In this document: in pieces, positions 51,301 to 60,805 of the stretch
Layout: each line of letters opens with the position of its first letter
How positions within the stretch are numbered: the stretch's first letter is position 1
Assembly: GCA_945906305.1 (NCBI GenBank)
Contig: CAMDQT010000011.1
Span: 36,707-100,706, forward strand
Reading direction: 5' to 3'
Source of the DNA: Ferrithrix thermotolerans DSM 19514
GTDB taxonomy: Bacteria > Actinomycetota > Acidimicrobiia > Acidimicrobiales > CAIXPF01
Length of the DNA stretch: 64,000 bases
Made by a program: the position numbers and the translations under genes
The notes under the pieces: generated by a model
Told to the model about the DNA's origin: nothing
Seen by the model: the letters and a program-made list of their open reading frames with translations, nothing else
Database searches by the model: none

Positions 51301-52617
51301 ATGACCGTGACCGACGAGGTTCCGCCGCTCGACGAGCTCGATATCACCACGCTCGATCGGTACGTGCGCGACGGTTATCCCTGGCAAGCTTGGGATCTGC
51401 TGCGGGAATGGGCGCCGGTCTACCGCTACGAGCGCCCTGGAATGCCGCCCTTCTGGGCGGTGACGCGCTACGAGGACGTACACACCGTGCATTCTCATCC
51501 CGAGGTGTTCATCAACAGTGGGCCGATCCTGCGGCTGGACACCGAAGCGGGCCTCGAAGGCATCGAGCGGTTCAAGCGGCGCCAATTCGAACGTTTCGGC
51601 TGGAACCCCGACGCCCCGATGGACATGGTGTTCCTCGATCGGCCCGAACATCTCGACCTTCGCATGCTGACCATGCGGCGATTCACCCCGGCCTCGATGC
51701 GCAAGTTGGAAACCGACCTGGCGGAGATGGCCAAGCAGTTTGTGACCGATTTCGTAGCCCGGGCCAAAGCCGCGGGCGGCAAGCCGCTCGATCTGGTCGC
51801 CAACCTCTCCGTCGGCGTCCCGCTCGCCACCATCTGCGGACTCATGGGCCTGCCTCAAAGCGACTGGTCGCGTATCTTGGCGTGGACCGACATGCTGCTG
51901 TTCCCCGACGTGGCGGCCGAGCACGTCCAACCGGGCGAGACCGCGCGCGACATCCGCCGGCGGCTGGGTCGCGAGTTCCACGAGTTCCGCGAACGGCTCA
52001 TCGCCGAACGACGCGCCGCGGGACCCGACAGTGGAGACGACCTCGCCACCTTGTTGGTGCATGCCACCATCGACGGCCAACCACTCGACGATCAGCAACT
52101 ACACGGGTACCTGACTCTGCTCATCGGGGCCGGCAACGAAACCACCCGCAACGCGATTACCGGTGGGGTGAAGGCCCTGTTGGAGCATCCCGACCAGCGC
52201 GACCGCTTCGCCGACGACCCCGACGCCTTGGTCGACACCGCTATTGAGGAGCTGCTGCGCTGGACCTCGCCGGTCATCCAGTTCGCCCGTACTGCCACCA
52301 AGGACTTCGAGCTGGGTGGAACCACCATCGCCGCGGGCGACACCGTTGTGCTGTGGTACCCATCGGCCAACCGCGACGAGCGCCAGTTCGACGAGCCCTA
52401 CCAGCTCGACCTCGGCCGAACCCCGAACTACCACCTCGCCTTCGGGCACGGACAGCACTTCTGCCTCGGCGCCAACCTGGCCCGATTCGAGCTGCGAGCG
52501 GTCTTCCGTGAACTCGCCCCGCACCTGCGCAATCTCGAACTCGCGGACGAGCCAAGTCGGCTGCCCAACCTTCATGTCGGGGCCATCGGGGCGCTGCCCG
52601 TGCGCTGGGTGGACTGA
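51301..52617 (+). CDS. cytochrome P450
   Basis: A 438-aa soluble class I P450. The oxygen-activation helix GAGNETTR is at 276-283 with the acid-alcohol pair given as Glu-Thr. ExxR is Glu317-Arg320 and the haem ligand is Cys388 in FGHGQHFCLGANLAR. The pattern resembles CYP125/142/124-like actinobacterial enzymes that oxidise lipids and steroids, but the subfamily cannot be set by eye. No ferredoxin is directly adjacent. ATG 51301. Confidence 0.95.
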   Translation: MTVTDEVPPLDELDITTLDRYVRDGYPWQAWDLLREWAPVYRYERPGMPPFWAVTRYEDVHTVHSHPEVFINSGPILRLDTEAGLEGIERFKRRQFERFGWNPDAPMDMVFLDRPEHLDLRMLTMRRFTPASMRKLETDLAEMAKQFVTDFVARAKAAGGKPLDLVANLSVGVPLATICGLMGLPQSDWSRILAWTDMLLFPDVAAEHVQPGETARDIRRRLGREFHEFRERLIAERRAAGPDSGDDLATLLVHATIDGQPLDDQQLHGYLTLLIGAGNETTRNAITGGVKALLEHPDQRDRFADDPDALVDTAIEELLRWTSPVIQFARTATKDFELGGTTIAAGDTVVLWYPSANRDERQFDEPYQLDLGRTPNYHLAFGHGQHFCLGANLARFELRAVFRELAPHLRNLELADEPSRLPNLHVGAIGALPVRWVD

Positions 52618-52635
52618 GCCAACAAAACAGTTGGC
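52618..52635. terminator. short hairpin after the P450 gene
   Basis: GCCAAC and GTTGGC pair around AAAACA, starting at the base after the P450 stop codon and lying between convergent genes. The stem is only six bases with no T tract. Confidence 0.4.
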
Positions 52636-52722
52636 CTCGGTGGACCCTCGCACCACCCGCGACCTAACGGGTCCGATTCGGTGCTCATGCACCGCCCCGC
52701 TCGGCCCGTCCTCGCCTAGCGA

Positions 52723-53769
52723 TCACGCCATTGGTTCCAACTCTGCGACATCGGCCATCACTTCCACCGCGTGCTCCTGGTTGGTGGCGATGGTGATACC
52801 GGTGATCCCGGTGTCGGCCCAGGTCATGAACCGCTGGCGGATCCGTTCCGGAGAGCCGACCAGGCACGCCTCGTCGATGTACTCGTCGGGGATGGCGTCG
52901 GCCGCCTCCCGCTTGCGCCCCGCCAGGAAGAGCTCTTGCACTCGTACCGCAGCATCGCCGTAACCACGCTGCACCATATGGTCGTTGTGGAAGTTCATGC
53001 CGCGGGCACCCATGCCGCCGACATAGAGGGCGATACCCGGCTTTTGGGCGTCGAGCGCTTTTTGCACATCGTCGGTGATGAGCACGGTCACCATGGGCTG
53101 GATCTCGAAATTGTCCCAGCCTTTGCCACCGCCGGCCCGCCGGAAGCCCTCCTGAACGAAGGGCTTCCACTGTCCCCAGCGTTGAGGGGTGAAATGCATG
53201 GGAAACCAGCCGTCACACAGCTCTGCGCACAGACGGATCGTGTCGGGCGAGGCGGCCCCCAGCCAGATCGGCAGATCCGGGTTGGTATGCAGGATCGACG
53301 TGAGCGGCTTGCCCAGCCCGATAGCACCCGGACCGTTATAGGGCAGTTGGTACTCCGTCCCGTCATGACTGACCGGCTCATCGCGGGCGAAGACCTTGCG
53401 CATGATCTCGATGTAGTCCTTGAGCCGGTAATAGGGCTTGCCCCACGGCTGGCCGTACCAGCCTTCCACGATCTGCGGGCCGGACACGCCCAGCCCGGCA
53501 ATGACCCGGCCACCACCGGCGAGCGCGTCCACCGTCTGGGCCTGCATCGCGCACATGGCCGGAGCTCGCCCGGCCAGCTGCATGATGCCCGTACCAAGTC
53601 GTATGCGACTGGTGTGCGCGGCCAGGTAGGCCAGCGGCGTGATGGCGTCGGAGCCGTAGGCCTCCGCAGTCCATACTGAATCGTATCCTAGCTCCTCCAC
53701 GCGCTTGACGAGGTCGACGGGGAGATCGAGTCGAGCGCCCGAATAGCCGAGCATGAGGCCAAGTTTCAT
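52723..53769 (-). CDS. luciferase-like (LLM) F420-type oxidoreductase
   Basis: A 348-aa TIM-barrel flavin/F420 enzyme. Typical parts are MKLGLMLGYSGARLDLP, LGYDSVWTAEAYGSDA, RIRLGTGIMQLAGRAP and RVIAGLGVSGPQIVEGW. The last pattern is common in F420-dependent actinobacterial members. ATG 53769 has CGGAG six bases upstream. It lies on the same strand as a second LLM gene 61 bases upstream and is probably co-transcribed. Substrate unknown. Confidence 0.88.
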   Translation of the reverse strand: MKLGLMLGYSGARLDLPVDLVKRVEELGYDSVWTAEAYGSDAITPLAYLAAHTSRIRLGTGIMQLAGRAPAMCAMQAQTVDALAGGGRVIAGLGVSGPQIVEGWYGQPWGKPYYRLKDYIEIMRKVFARDEPVSHDGTEYQLPYNGPGAIGLGKPLTSILHTNPDLPIWLGAASPDTIRLCAELCDGWFPMHFTPQRWGQWKPFVQEGFRRAGGGKGWDNFEIQPMVTVLITDDVQKALDAQKPGIALYVGGMGARGMNFHNDHMVQRGYGDAAVRVQELFLAGRKREAADAIPDEYIDEACLVGSPERIRQRFMTWADTGITGITIATNQEHAVEVMADVAELEPMA

Positions 53770-53830
53770 TGTTGCTCCGTGCTGCTGATCGTCATGGGGT
53801 GATGGTGCAAAGCGGTGTGAATTGGGCGGA

Positions 53831-54697
53831 TCAGGCAACCGCAGCTACGGCTGGGGCGAGCTCGTCGAGCAGCGCCAGGGTGGCGTCGAGATCGGCACCT
53901 CCGCTGGTCCCAGTACCGGTGCCGAGCAGGACCTGGTCGACGCCGAGCTCGCGGAATCCTTCAAGCTTCGCCGCGTCCGGGCGGCCCCAGGCGAACAAGG
54001 TGATGGGCAAGGAGTCTGGGTCGCGGCCCGCCTCTTGCATCTTGGCCTTCATCCGGTCGATTCCCACCGACAGATCCCGGAAGGCTGTTTCGATTGGGCA
54101 CCAACCGTCGGACCACTCGGCGGTATGGGCCATACCCAAACGTCCGGCGGCGCCGAAGTACACCGGTGGATACGGACGCTGCGCCGGCTTGGGGTAGCTC
54201 CACAGCGCCTCGAAGTTGAAGAACTCGCCCTCGAAGGCCGCCTCCTCCTCGGTCCAGATCAGGCGCAGGGCGGCGACTGCCTCCCGCAGGGCGCGGTAAC
54301 GCTTCCGGAACGGAATCGGCGAATGGGTGGCCAGCTCCTCCTCGTTCCAGCCCACCCCCACACCGAAATCGAATCGGCCATCCGACAGCAGATCGAGGGA
54401 GGCCACCTCCTTGGCCAGCGCCACCAGATCACGCTCTAGGACCAAGCAGACGCCAGTACCGAGACGAAGCTTGGTGGTCACCGCGGCGGCGGCGGCGAGG
54501 GATACGAAGGGATCGAGCATGTGCCAATAGCCCTCGGGCAGCTCACCCCCCGCGGGGTAGGCGGTACGTCGGCTGACCGGGATGTGGCTGTGCTCCCCCA
54601 CCCACAGTGAGGCAAAGCCTCGCTCCTCGAGGGCGCGAGCCATCACCGCGACTCGTACGCCGAAGTCGGTGTTCATGCTGAAAAACCCGACATCCAT
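53831..54697 (-). CDS. luciferase-like (LLM) F420-type oxidoreductase
   Basis: A 288-aa TIM-barrel protein. MDVGFFSMNTDFGVRV begins the first strand; ERGFASLWVGEHSHIP, KLRLGTGVCLVLERDLV and GRFDFGVGVGWNEEEL follow. The GVGVGWN motif is characteristic of F420-binding members of the family. ATG 54697 has GGAGGG about six bases upstream. It is divergent from the large indolepyruvate oxidoreductase gene. Confidence 0.88.
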   Translation of the reverse strand: MDVGFFSMNTDFGVRVAVMARALEERGFASLWVGEHSHIPVSRRTAYPAGGELPEGYWHMLDPFVSLAAAAAVTTKLRLGTGVCLVLERDLVALAKEVASLDLLSDGRFDFGVGVGWNEEELATHSPIPFRKRYRALREAVAALRLIWTEEEAAFEGEFFNFEALWSYPKPAQRPYPPVYFGAAGRLGMAHTAEWSDGWCPIETAFRDLSVGIDRMKAKMQEAGRDPDSLPITLFAWGRPDAAKLEGFRELGVDQVLLGTGTGTSGGADLDATLALLDELAPAVAAVA

Positions 54698-54870
54698 CAA
54701 AAACCCTCCGCGGTCATTCGTTTGCCAGACGGACCGTACCGCTCCAACCGCGACGATGCGTCGAGGTTGTGTGCCACCGCCCCGCTTCGCCAGGTCACGT
54801 CGAGGTGGGGCCACTCCGCCACCGCCACCGTCCTCCGCTAGCGTGAACAACCAGCCGAGGAGGCCCGAAG

Positions 54871-57800
54871 ATGGCGACGAGCAGGGCCTACCGGCTTGAG
54901 GACCGTTTCCTGTCTGACGAGGGCACGGTCTTCCTCAGCGGGGTGCAGGCTCTGGCCCGTTTGCCCCTAGAACAGCTCCGCGCCGACCGGCGTGAGGGGC
55001 TGCGTACCGCGGCATTCGTGTCGGGCTACCAGGGATCTCCGCTCGGTGGCTTCGGCGATGCCGTGCGCGCCGCCGCCGCGCTCGCCCCCGATCTGCCGGT
55101 GGTGTTCCGCCCGGCGCTCAACGAAGAGTACGGGGCGACCGCGGTCATGGGGAGTCAACTCGCGTCGGTCCAACCGGACTGTCGCTACGACGGCATCGTG
55201 GGCATTTGGTACGGCAAGGCGCCAGGGGTGGACCGAGCGGCCGACGCGCTGCGCCACGCAGTGTTCGCCGGCACCTCGATGCAGGGCGGCGCGGTCGCCG
55301 TGGTCGGTGACGACCCCGCGGCCAAGAGCTCCACCATTCCCTCCTCCTCGGCCGGGTTGCTCGCCGCCATGCACATGCCCATCATGTACCCGGGTGACCC
55401 CGCGGAGGCCCTGCGGCTCGGCCGCCACGCGGTGGCCATGAGCCGGGCCACGGGGTTGTGGGTAGCGATGAAGATCGTCGCCGATGTGGCCGATGCCACC
55501 GCCAGTATCGACCTCGCCGCCGATGCGGTGATTCCGATCATCCCCTTGCACGACGGGGCTCCCTACCGACATCGTCCCGACGGTCGACTCCTCACCCCGC
55601 ACACGCTCGAGCTTGAGCGCGAGATCGTGGAGGTTCGCTACGAACTCGCCCGGCGCTATGCCGATGACAACAAGCTCAACCGGCTCACCGTCGACCCGTC
55701 CGATGCGTGGATCGCCATCATGGCGTCGGGCATCACCTACCGGGAGGTGATGGAAGCCTTTGCCCGACTCGGCCTCAGTGACGAGGCGGCCATCGGTGCC
55801 TGCGGAATCCGTCTGCTGAAGATGGGCATGCCCATCCCCTTTGACCGTTCGGTCGTCCGCCGAGCGGCCCGAGGGGTGCGCGAGCTGCTCGTCATCGAGG
55901 AGAAGGCCCCGAACCTCGAGTCTTTGGTCAAAGACGCGCTGTACGACCTAGCCGAACGGCCTCGGGTAGTGGGCAAGGTGGACGAACGCAACGAGCAACT
56001 CTGTGCGTCCTATGGCGCGCTCGACGCCGACACCATCGTGGCGATTCTGCGCCGCCGGCTCGGACCCACGCTCGGCGACCGGCTCGTGGCGGATCGCCCG
56101 CAACGGCGGTCCATCCGGCTCACCGTCGAACCGCTGCCGGTCCAACGAGTGCCCTTTTTCTGTTCCGGCTGCCCCCACAATCGCAGTACCCAAACCCCGG
56201 CCGACTCCTTGGTGGGGGCCGGAATCGGCTGTCACACCATGACCCTGCTGATGGACCCGCAGCGAGTCGGGGACATCGCAGCTATCACCTGCATGGGCAA
56301 TGAGGGCACCCAGTGGATCGGCATGGCCGACTTCATAGATCGTTCTCACTTCATCCAGAACCTCGGCGACGGGACCTACTTCCACTCCGGCGAACTCGCT
56401 ATTGCCGCCACGGTGGCGGCGGGGGTGAACCTCACCTACAAGCTGCTCTACAACGGCACCGTGGCCATGACCGGCGGGCAAGACCCCGAGGGCCAGCGCG
56501 ACGTCGCATCGGTGACCCGCTCCCTGCTGGCGGATGGCGTGGCCGAGGTCTTGATCACGACCGAAGATACCAGTCGGTATCGCCTGGTCGATCTACCGGG
56601 CGGTGTGCAGGTGTGGGATCGCACCCGGCTGATCGAAGCCCAGGAACACCTCGCGAAAGTGCCCGGGGTGACCGTGCTCATCCACGACCAAGCCTGCGCC
56701 GCTGAAACGCGCCGCGACCGGGGACGGGGCCTGGCACCGACCCCCAAGTTGCGAGTCGTGATCAATGAGCGGCTCTGCGAGGGGTGCGGCGACTGCGGGC
56801 GAATCAGCAACTGCCTATCGGTCCAGCCAGTCAGCACTTTCTTCGGACGCAAGACCCAGATCGATCAGACCACCTGCAACCTCGACTTCTCCTGTCTGGA
56901 AGGTGACTGCCCGTCGTTCATGACCGTCGAGGTTGAACCAGCCGATCGAGCTGCGGCGAGGACGACCCGCCGCGCCCTGCCCGAGCTACCGCAGCTGCCC
57001 GAACCACAGCTACTCGTCAGCCGAGACGATTTCGCCCTGCGCATCACCGGCATTGGCGGCACCGGCGTGGTCACCGTGGCCCAGGTCATCGGCACCGCAG
57101 CCATGCTCGGCGGCTACCACGTGCGCGGGCTTGACCAGATCGGTCTCTCCCAAAAAGCCGGTCCCGTCGTAAGCGATGTGCGTATTTCCCGCCTGGCGCC
57201 GACCGCCACCAACCGGCTCGGCGAGGCGCAGGCGGACCTGTTGCTAGCTCTGGACCAGCTCGTAGCGGCATCAGACCGGGGGCTGTTGACCGCCGACGCG
57301 CAGCGCACCACCGTGGTGGGCTCCAGCGCCGCGACCCCCACCGGGGAGATGATCACCCACCTCGATCTGCGCCTTCCGCCGGCGGCGGATCTTGAGGCTC
57401 GCATCGCCGCCTTCACGCGGCCTGATGCGCAGTTCTGGGCTGACGCCCACCAGATAACCGAAGACCTGTTCGGTTCAGCGACCATGGCCAACCTCTTCGT
57501 GGTCGGCATGGCGGTGCAGGCCGGTTGCCTGCCAGTCGCGCCGAGCGACCTCGAGGCTGCGATCAGACTCAACGCAACCATGGTCCAGACCAACCTCGCC
57601 GCCTTCGCCTGGGGCCGGGCGCAGATCGCCGACCCAGACGCGGTTCGCCACACCCAGGCCCAGGCCCACGCGAACCGGGCGCACCCAGCCAGCCAGGCCG
57701 ACACAACGTGCGTTCTGCCCACCACGCTGAGCCAGCGGCTCGACCGCCTCGACCTCCCCCCGATGCTACGGGCCGACCTCGACGTGTTCGCGGCGGAGTT

Positions 57801-58383
57801 GGTGGCGTGGCAGAACGAGCGCGTTGGATCGCGCTGGCTCGACGTGGTCGAGCGAGTGGCCCGGGCCGAACGCTTGGTCAGTCCCCAAAGCAACGCCCTG
57901 ACCGCGGCGGTGGCCGCCAACCTCTACAAGCTGACCGCCTACAAGGACGAATACGAAGTGGCCCGGTTGATGACCGATGCCGCGGCCATCGCCGCCGCCG
58001 TTGAGTTGGCCGGCGGTGCGACACAACGCATCGGCTGGCGTCTGCACCCGCCGATACTGCGCACCTTGGGTCTGAAGCACAAGATCACTATCGGGGGCCG
58101 CATGAAGCCCGCCGTTCGGGCCCTCGCCAAGGCAAAGCTGCTGCGCGGCACCCTGTTCGATCCGTTCCGCTGGGCCGCGGTCCGCAAGATCGAACGCCAA
58201 CTCCCCATCGAATACGTGGCCGCGATCGACACCGTGCTAGCCGCACTGCGCGCCGACCGGCTCGACGCCGCTGTGGCGCTGGCATCGCTAGCTGATGGCG
58301 TGCGTGGTTATGAGCACATCAAACTCGCCACCGTGGCGCGCTACCGGGTCGACCTCGAGCAGCAACTCGCGACCTGGCGCTGA
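54871..58383 (+). CDS. fused indolepyruvate:ferredoxin oxidoreductase-family protein
   Basis: A 1170-aa fusion of the alpha (IorA) and gamma/beta (IorB) parts. The N-terminal half has the pyrimidine domain (FVSGYQGSPLGGFGD) and thiamine diphosphate domain with CMGNEGTQWIG and GDGTYFHSGELA. A [4Fe-4S] region CEGCGDCGRISNC (about 636-648) with CNLDFSCLEGDC follows, then the gamma domain ITGIGGTGVVTVAQV. It oxidises aryl- or branched 2-oxoacids to acyl-CoA with ferredoxin. ATG 54871 has GAGGAGG eight bases upstream. Confidence 0.92.
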   Translation: MATSRAYRLEDRFLSDEGTVFLSGVQALARLPLEQLRADRREGLRTAAFVSGYQGSPLGGFGDAVRAAAALAPDLPVVFRPALNEEYGATAVMGSQLASVQPDCRYDGIVGIWYGKAPGVDRAADALRHAVFAGTSMQGGAVAVVGDDPAAKSSTIPSSSAGLLAAMHMPIMYPGDPAEALRLGRHAVAMSRATGLWVAMKIVADVADATASIDLAADAVIPIIPLHDGAPYRHRPDGRLLTPHTLELEREIVEVRYELARRYADDNKLNRLTVDPSDAWIAIMASGITYREVMEAFARLGLSDEAAIGACGIRLLKMGMPIPFDRSVVRRAARGVRELLVIEEKAPNLESLVKDALYDLAERPRVVGKVDERNEQLCASYGALDADTIVAILRRRLGPTLGDRLVADRPQRRSIRLTVEPLPVQRVPFFCSGCPHNRSTQTPADSLVGAGIGCHTMTLLMDPQRVGDIAAITCMGNEGTQWIGMADFIDRSHFIQNLGDGTYFHSGELAIAATVAAGVNLTYKLLYNGTVAMTGGQDPEGQRDVASVTRSLLADGVAEVLITTEDTSRYRLVDLPGGVQVWDRTRLIEAQEHLAKVPGVTVLIHDQACAAETRRDRGRGLAPTPKLRVVINERLCEGCGDCGRISNCLSVQPVSTFFGRKTQIDQTTCNLDFSCLEGDCPSFMTVEVEPADRAAARTTRRALPELPQLPEPQLLVSRDDFALRITGIGGTGVVTVAQVIGTAAMLGGYHVRGLDQIGLSQKAGPVVSDVRISRLAPTATNRLGEAQADLLLALDQLVAASDRGLLTADAQRTTVVGSSAATPTGEMITHLDLRLPPAADLEARIAAFTRPDAQFWADAHQITEDLFGSATMANLFVVGMAVQAGCLPVAPSDLEAAIRLNATMVQTNLAAFAWGRAQIADPDAVRHTQAQAHANRAHPASQADTTCVLPTTLSQRLDRLDLPPMLRADLDVFAAELVAWQNERVGSRWLDVVERVARAERLVSPQSNALTAAVAANLYKLTAYKDEYEVARLMTDAAAIAAAVELAGGATQRIGWRLHPPILRTLGLKHKITIGGRMKPAVRALAKAKLLRGTLFDPFRWAAVRKIERQLPIEYVAAIDTVLAALRADRLDAAVALASLADGVRGYEHIKLATVARYRVDLEQQLATWR

Positions 58384-58436
58384 GCCGCTCTGCCCCCTCG
58401 GAGAGCCCACCTCGCGCCGTGCCCTAGGGTGCGATC

Positions 58437-59615
58437 ATGAGCATCCCGCTGCGCCATGGCGTCTTCCTCGCTCCGTTCCATTCCGTGGGGGAGAACCCCA
58501 CCCTGGCCCTCGAGCGCGACCTTCAGCTCATGCAGCTGCTCGACGAGTTGGGCTACCACGAGGCATGGATCGGCGAACACCACTCCGCAGGGATGGAGAC
58601 GATCGATTCCCCTGAGCTGTTCATCGCCGCCGCGGCCGAGCGCACCAAGTACCTCCGTTTCGGCACTGGCGTGATTTCCCTGCCCTATCACCACCCCCTC
58701 AATGTGGCCAATCGCATCATCCAGCTCGACCACATGACCCGCGGCCGGATCATGTTCGGGGCGGGACCGGGCTTGTTGGCCTCAGACGCGCTGATGATGG
58801 GGGTCGAACCGGAGGCAACGCGCGACCGGCTGGAAGAGGGTCTCGATGCCATCCTGCGGCTGTTCCGGGGCGAGGTCGTGACGGAAAGCACCGAGTGGTA
58901 CACCCTTCATGAGGCCCGCACCCACCTGCGACCTTTCACCCGGCCCCACCCCGAGGTCTGTGTGGCCAGTGCCGTCACGCCATCGGGCGGGCGCCTTGCC
59001 GGTAAGTACGACCTTGGCATGCTGTGTGTGTCGGCCGGGGTGCAGGCGGGCTTCGACGCTCTCGACGTCAACTGGAAGGTAGCGAGCGAAATCGCGGCGG
59101 AGAACGGCCGGGAAATGGACCGGTCCCGGCTGCGCTGCGTGATCAGCGTGCACGTGGCCGAAACCCGCGAGCAGGCCATCGCCGACATCCGTTTTGGGGC
59201 CGAGGAGTATGTCGACTATCTCAACAACAACCAGCCGCGCTTGCACGTCCCACCGGGCAAAGACACCGTCGAATGGCTGGTGGAGAACCGCATCGCGGTG
59301 GTCGGCACCCCCGAGGACGTCATCGAACGCATCGAACAGCTCCAATCCAAACAGGGCGAGTTCGGCTGCCTGCTCATTCTGGCTACGAACTGGGCGGATT
59401 GGGCGGCCACCCGCCGCTCCTACGAGCTCTACGCCCGCTACGTAATGCCCCACTTCGATCGGGCCAACGTCAACCGCGTCGACTCCTACCAGTGGGTAAG
59501 CGCCAATCAGGCCGAAATCGTCGACAAGCGCGTCGCCGCCGCCAACCAGATGATCGCCCGTCACGCCGCAGAGACCGCGGCCAAAGCTGCGGCCGCGGCT
59601 GCGGCCGCGGACTAA
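58437..59615 (+). CDS. limonene monooxygenase-like LLM flavin enzyme
   Basis: A 392-aa luciferase-like monooxygenase. The start MSIPLRHGVFLAPFHSVGENP, WIGEHHSAGMETIDSPELF and FGTGVISLPYHHPLNVANR are close to FMN-dependent limonene 1,2-monooxygenase LimB-type proteins. These use reduced FMN from a partner reductase. The C-terminus ends in a run of Ala and Lys (AAKAAAAAAAAD) coded by a GC-rich repeat. ATG 58437. The real substrate may not be limonene. Confidence 0.88.
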   Translation: MSIPLRHGVFLAPFHSVGENPTLALERDLQLMQLLDELGYHEAWIGEHHSAGMETIDSPELFIAAAAERTKYLRFGTGVISLPYHHPLNVANRIIQLDHMTRGRIMFGAGPGLLASDALMMGVEPEATRDRLEEGLDAILRLFRGEVVTESTEWYTLHEARTHLRPFTRPHPEVCVASAVTPSGGRLAGKYDLGMLCVSAGVQAGFDALDVNWKVASEIAAENGREMDRSRLRCVISVHVAETREQAIADIRFGAEEYVDYLNNNQPRLHVPPGKDTVEWLVENRIAVVGTPEDVIERIEQLQSKQGEFGCLLILATNWADWAATRRSYELYARYVMPHFDRANVNRVDSYQWVSANQAEIVDKRVAAANQMIARHAAETAAKAAAAAAAAD

Positions 59616-59630
59616 GGAGCTGGGGACTAG

Positions 59631-59664
59631 GCCGCTGGTCCACTTCGCTGTGACGGCCAGCGGC
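59631..59664. terminator. hairpin after the LimB-like gene
   Basis: GCCGCTGG (59631-59638) pairs with CCAGCGGC (59657-59664), extendable by a wobble and one more pair, around a loop of about 14 bases. It lies 15 bases after the stop codon. No T tract follows. Confidence 0.45.
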
Positions 59665-59729
59665 ACAGATCGGTAAGGTGATCCCATTACGAAGCTTCGC
59701 GCCGGGCGCGATGAGCAAGGGGGAACCAG

Positions 59730-60800
59730 GTGGACGTCGGGATCTTGATGCCGTTCGCCAGCGATGGCTGGCACAACCTCACAGACAGCCAGGTCTACGC
59801 CGAGGAACTCGGTCTCGCCAAGCTGGCCGACCAACTCGGCTTCAACGTGGCTTGGGCCGCGGAGCACCACTTCTTTGGCTATTCGTTTTGCCCCGACAAC
59901 ACCCAACTGCTGTCCTACCTGGTTGGCGTGACCGAACAGATCCACGTCGGTACCGCCGCGGTCATCATGCCGTGGAACGAGCCATTGCGGGTGGCGGAAA
60001 AGGCCGCTCTGCTCGACAACGTCGCCCAGGGCCGGTTCCGTTTCGGCGTCGGCCGCGGGCTGTCCCGGCGGGAGTACGTGCCGTTCCGGGGCGTGGAAAT
60101 GGACGAGTCCCGCGGCCGCTTCGATGAGGGCACGGCCATGGTCATCGAGGCCCTGCGCACCGGTTTCATCGAGGGCAACGGGCCCTACTTTCCCCAACCC
60201 CGGACCGAAATCAGGCCCCGGCCCGAGCGTTCCTTCGACGACCGCTTCTATTGCGTGGCCTCCAGCGACGATTCAGTCGAGTCCGCGGCTCGCTTCGGCG
60301 GTCGCATGACGATGTTCGCCGATCGGGCCTGGGAGCACCGCATGCCGAGCATCGAGACCTACCGTCGCCGTTTCCAGGAATTCCACGGCCGCCAGGCACC
60401 ACCGTTGATGACCGCCGACTTCTGTTTGTGCGCTCCCACCGCCGCAGAGGCCGAGGCCAAGGCCACCCAGTACATGGGTACGTACCTGGGCAGCCTGCTG
60501 GCCCATTACGAGGTCATGGGCGACCACTTCGCCACCACCGAGGGTTATGACGCCTACGCCAAGGCGGCAGACGTGCTGCGCAAGGTGGGCGAGACCGGCT
60601 TCCTCAAGATGTTCATGAGTGCTGCCACCTGGGGCACCCCCGACATGATCCTCACCAAGCTCGAGGAGCGGCGCGAACTGCTCGGGGCCTACGAGCACAC
60701 CGTGGCATTCCGCTACGGCGGCATCCCCTACGAGGAGGCGACGGCATCGATGCGGCTGTTCGGTTCCGAGGTGTTACCGGTCCTACAGAGCTGGGACTGA
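59730..60800 (+). CDS. luciferase-like (LLM) monooxygenase
   Basis: A 356-aa member of the same superfamily: VDVGILMPFASDGWHN at the start, LGFNVAWAAEHHFFGYSF, HVGTAAVIMPWNEPLRVAEK and RFRFGVGRGLSRREYVPF. The WAAEHHF and adjacent parts resemble the bacterial-luciferase alkanal/FMNH2 branch. GTG 59730 has an AAGGGGGAA ribosome binding site. It is followed after five bases by an SDR gene and is surely in one operon with it. Confidence 0.88.
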   Translation: MDVGILMPFASDGWHNLTDSQVYAEELGLAKLADQLGFNVAWAAEHHFFGYSFCPDNTQLLSYLVGVTEQIHVGTAAVIMPWNEPLRVAEKAALLDNVAQGRFRFGVGRGLSRREYVPFRGVEMDESRGRFDEGTAMVIEALRTGFIEGNGPYFPQPRTEIRPRPERSFDDRFYCVASSDDSVESAARFGGRMTMFADRAWEHRMPSIETYRRRFQEFHGRQAPPLMTADFCLCAPTAAEAEAKATQYMGTYLGSLLAHYEVMGDHFATTEGYDAYAKAADVLRKVGETGFLKMFMSAATWGTPDMILTKLEERRELLGAYEHTVAFRYGGIPYEEATASMRLFGSEVLPVLQSWD

Positions 60801-60805
60801 GCGGC

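Noticed and set aside
51962..52962. Minus- and plus-strand frames overlapping the P450 and LLM genes
   Set aside because: Their translations are rich in Arg, Ser and Pro without conserved motifs, typical of antisense and shifted frames of GC-rich genes.
59541..59612. GC-rich Ala-coding repeat at the end of the LimB-like gene as a possible assembly error
   Set aside because: The frame closes properly and Ala/Lys tails are common in actinobacterial proteins; there is no sign of a lost domain.
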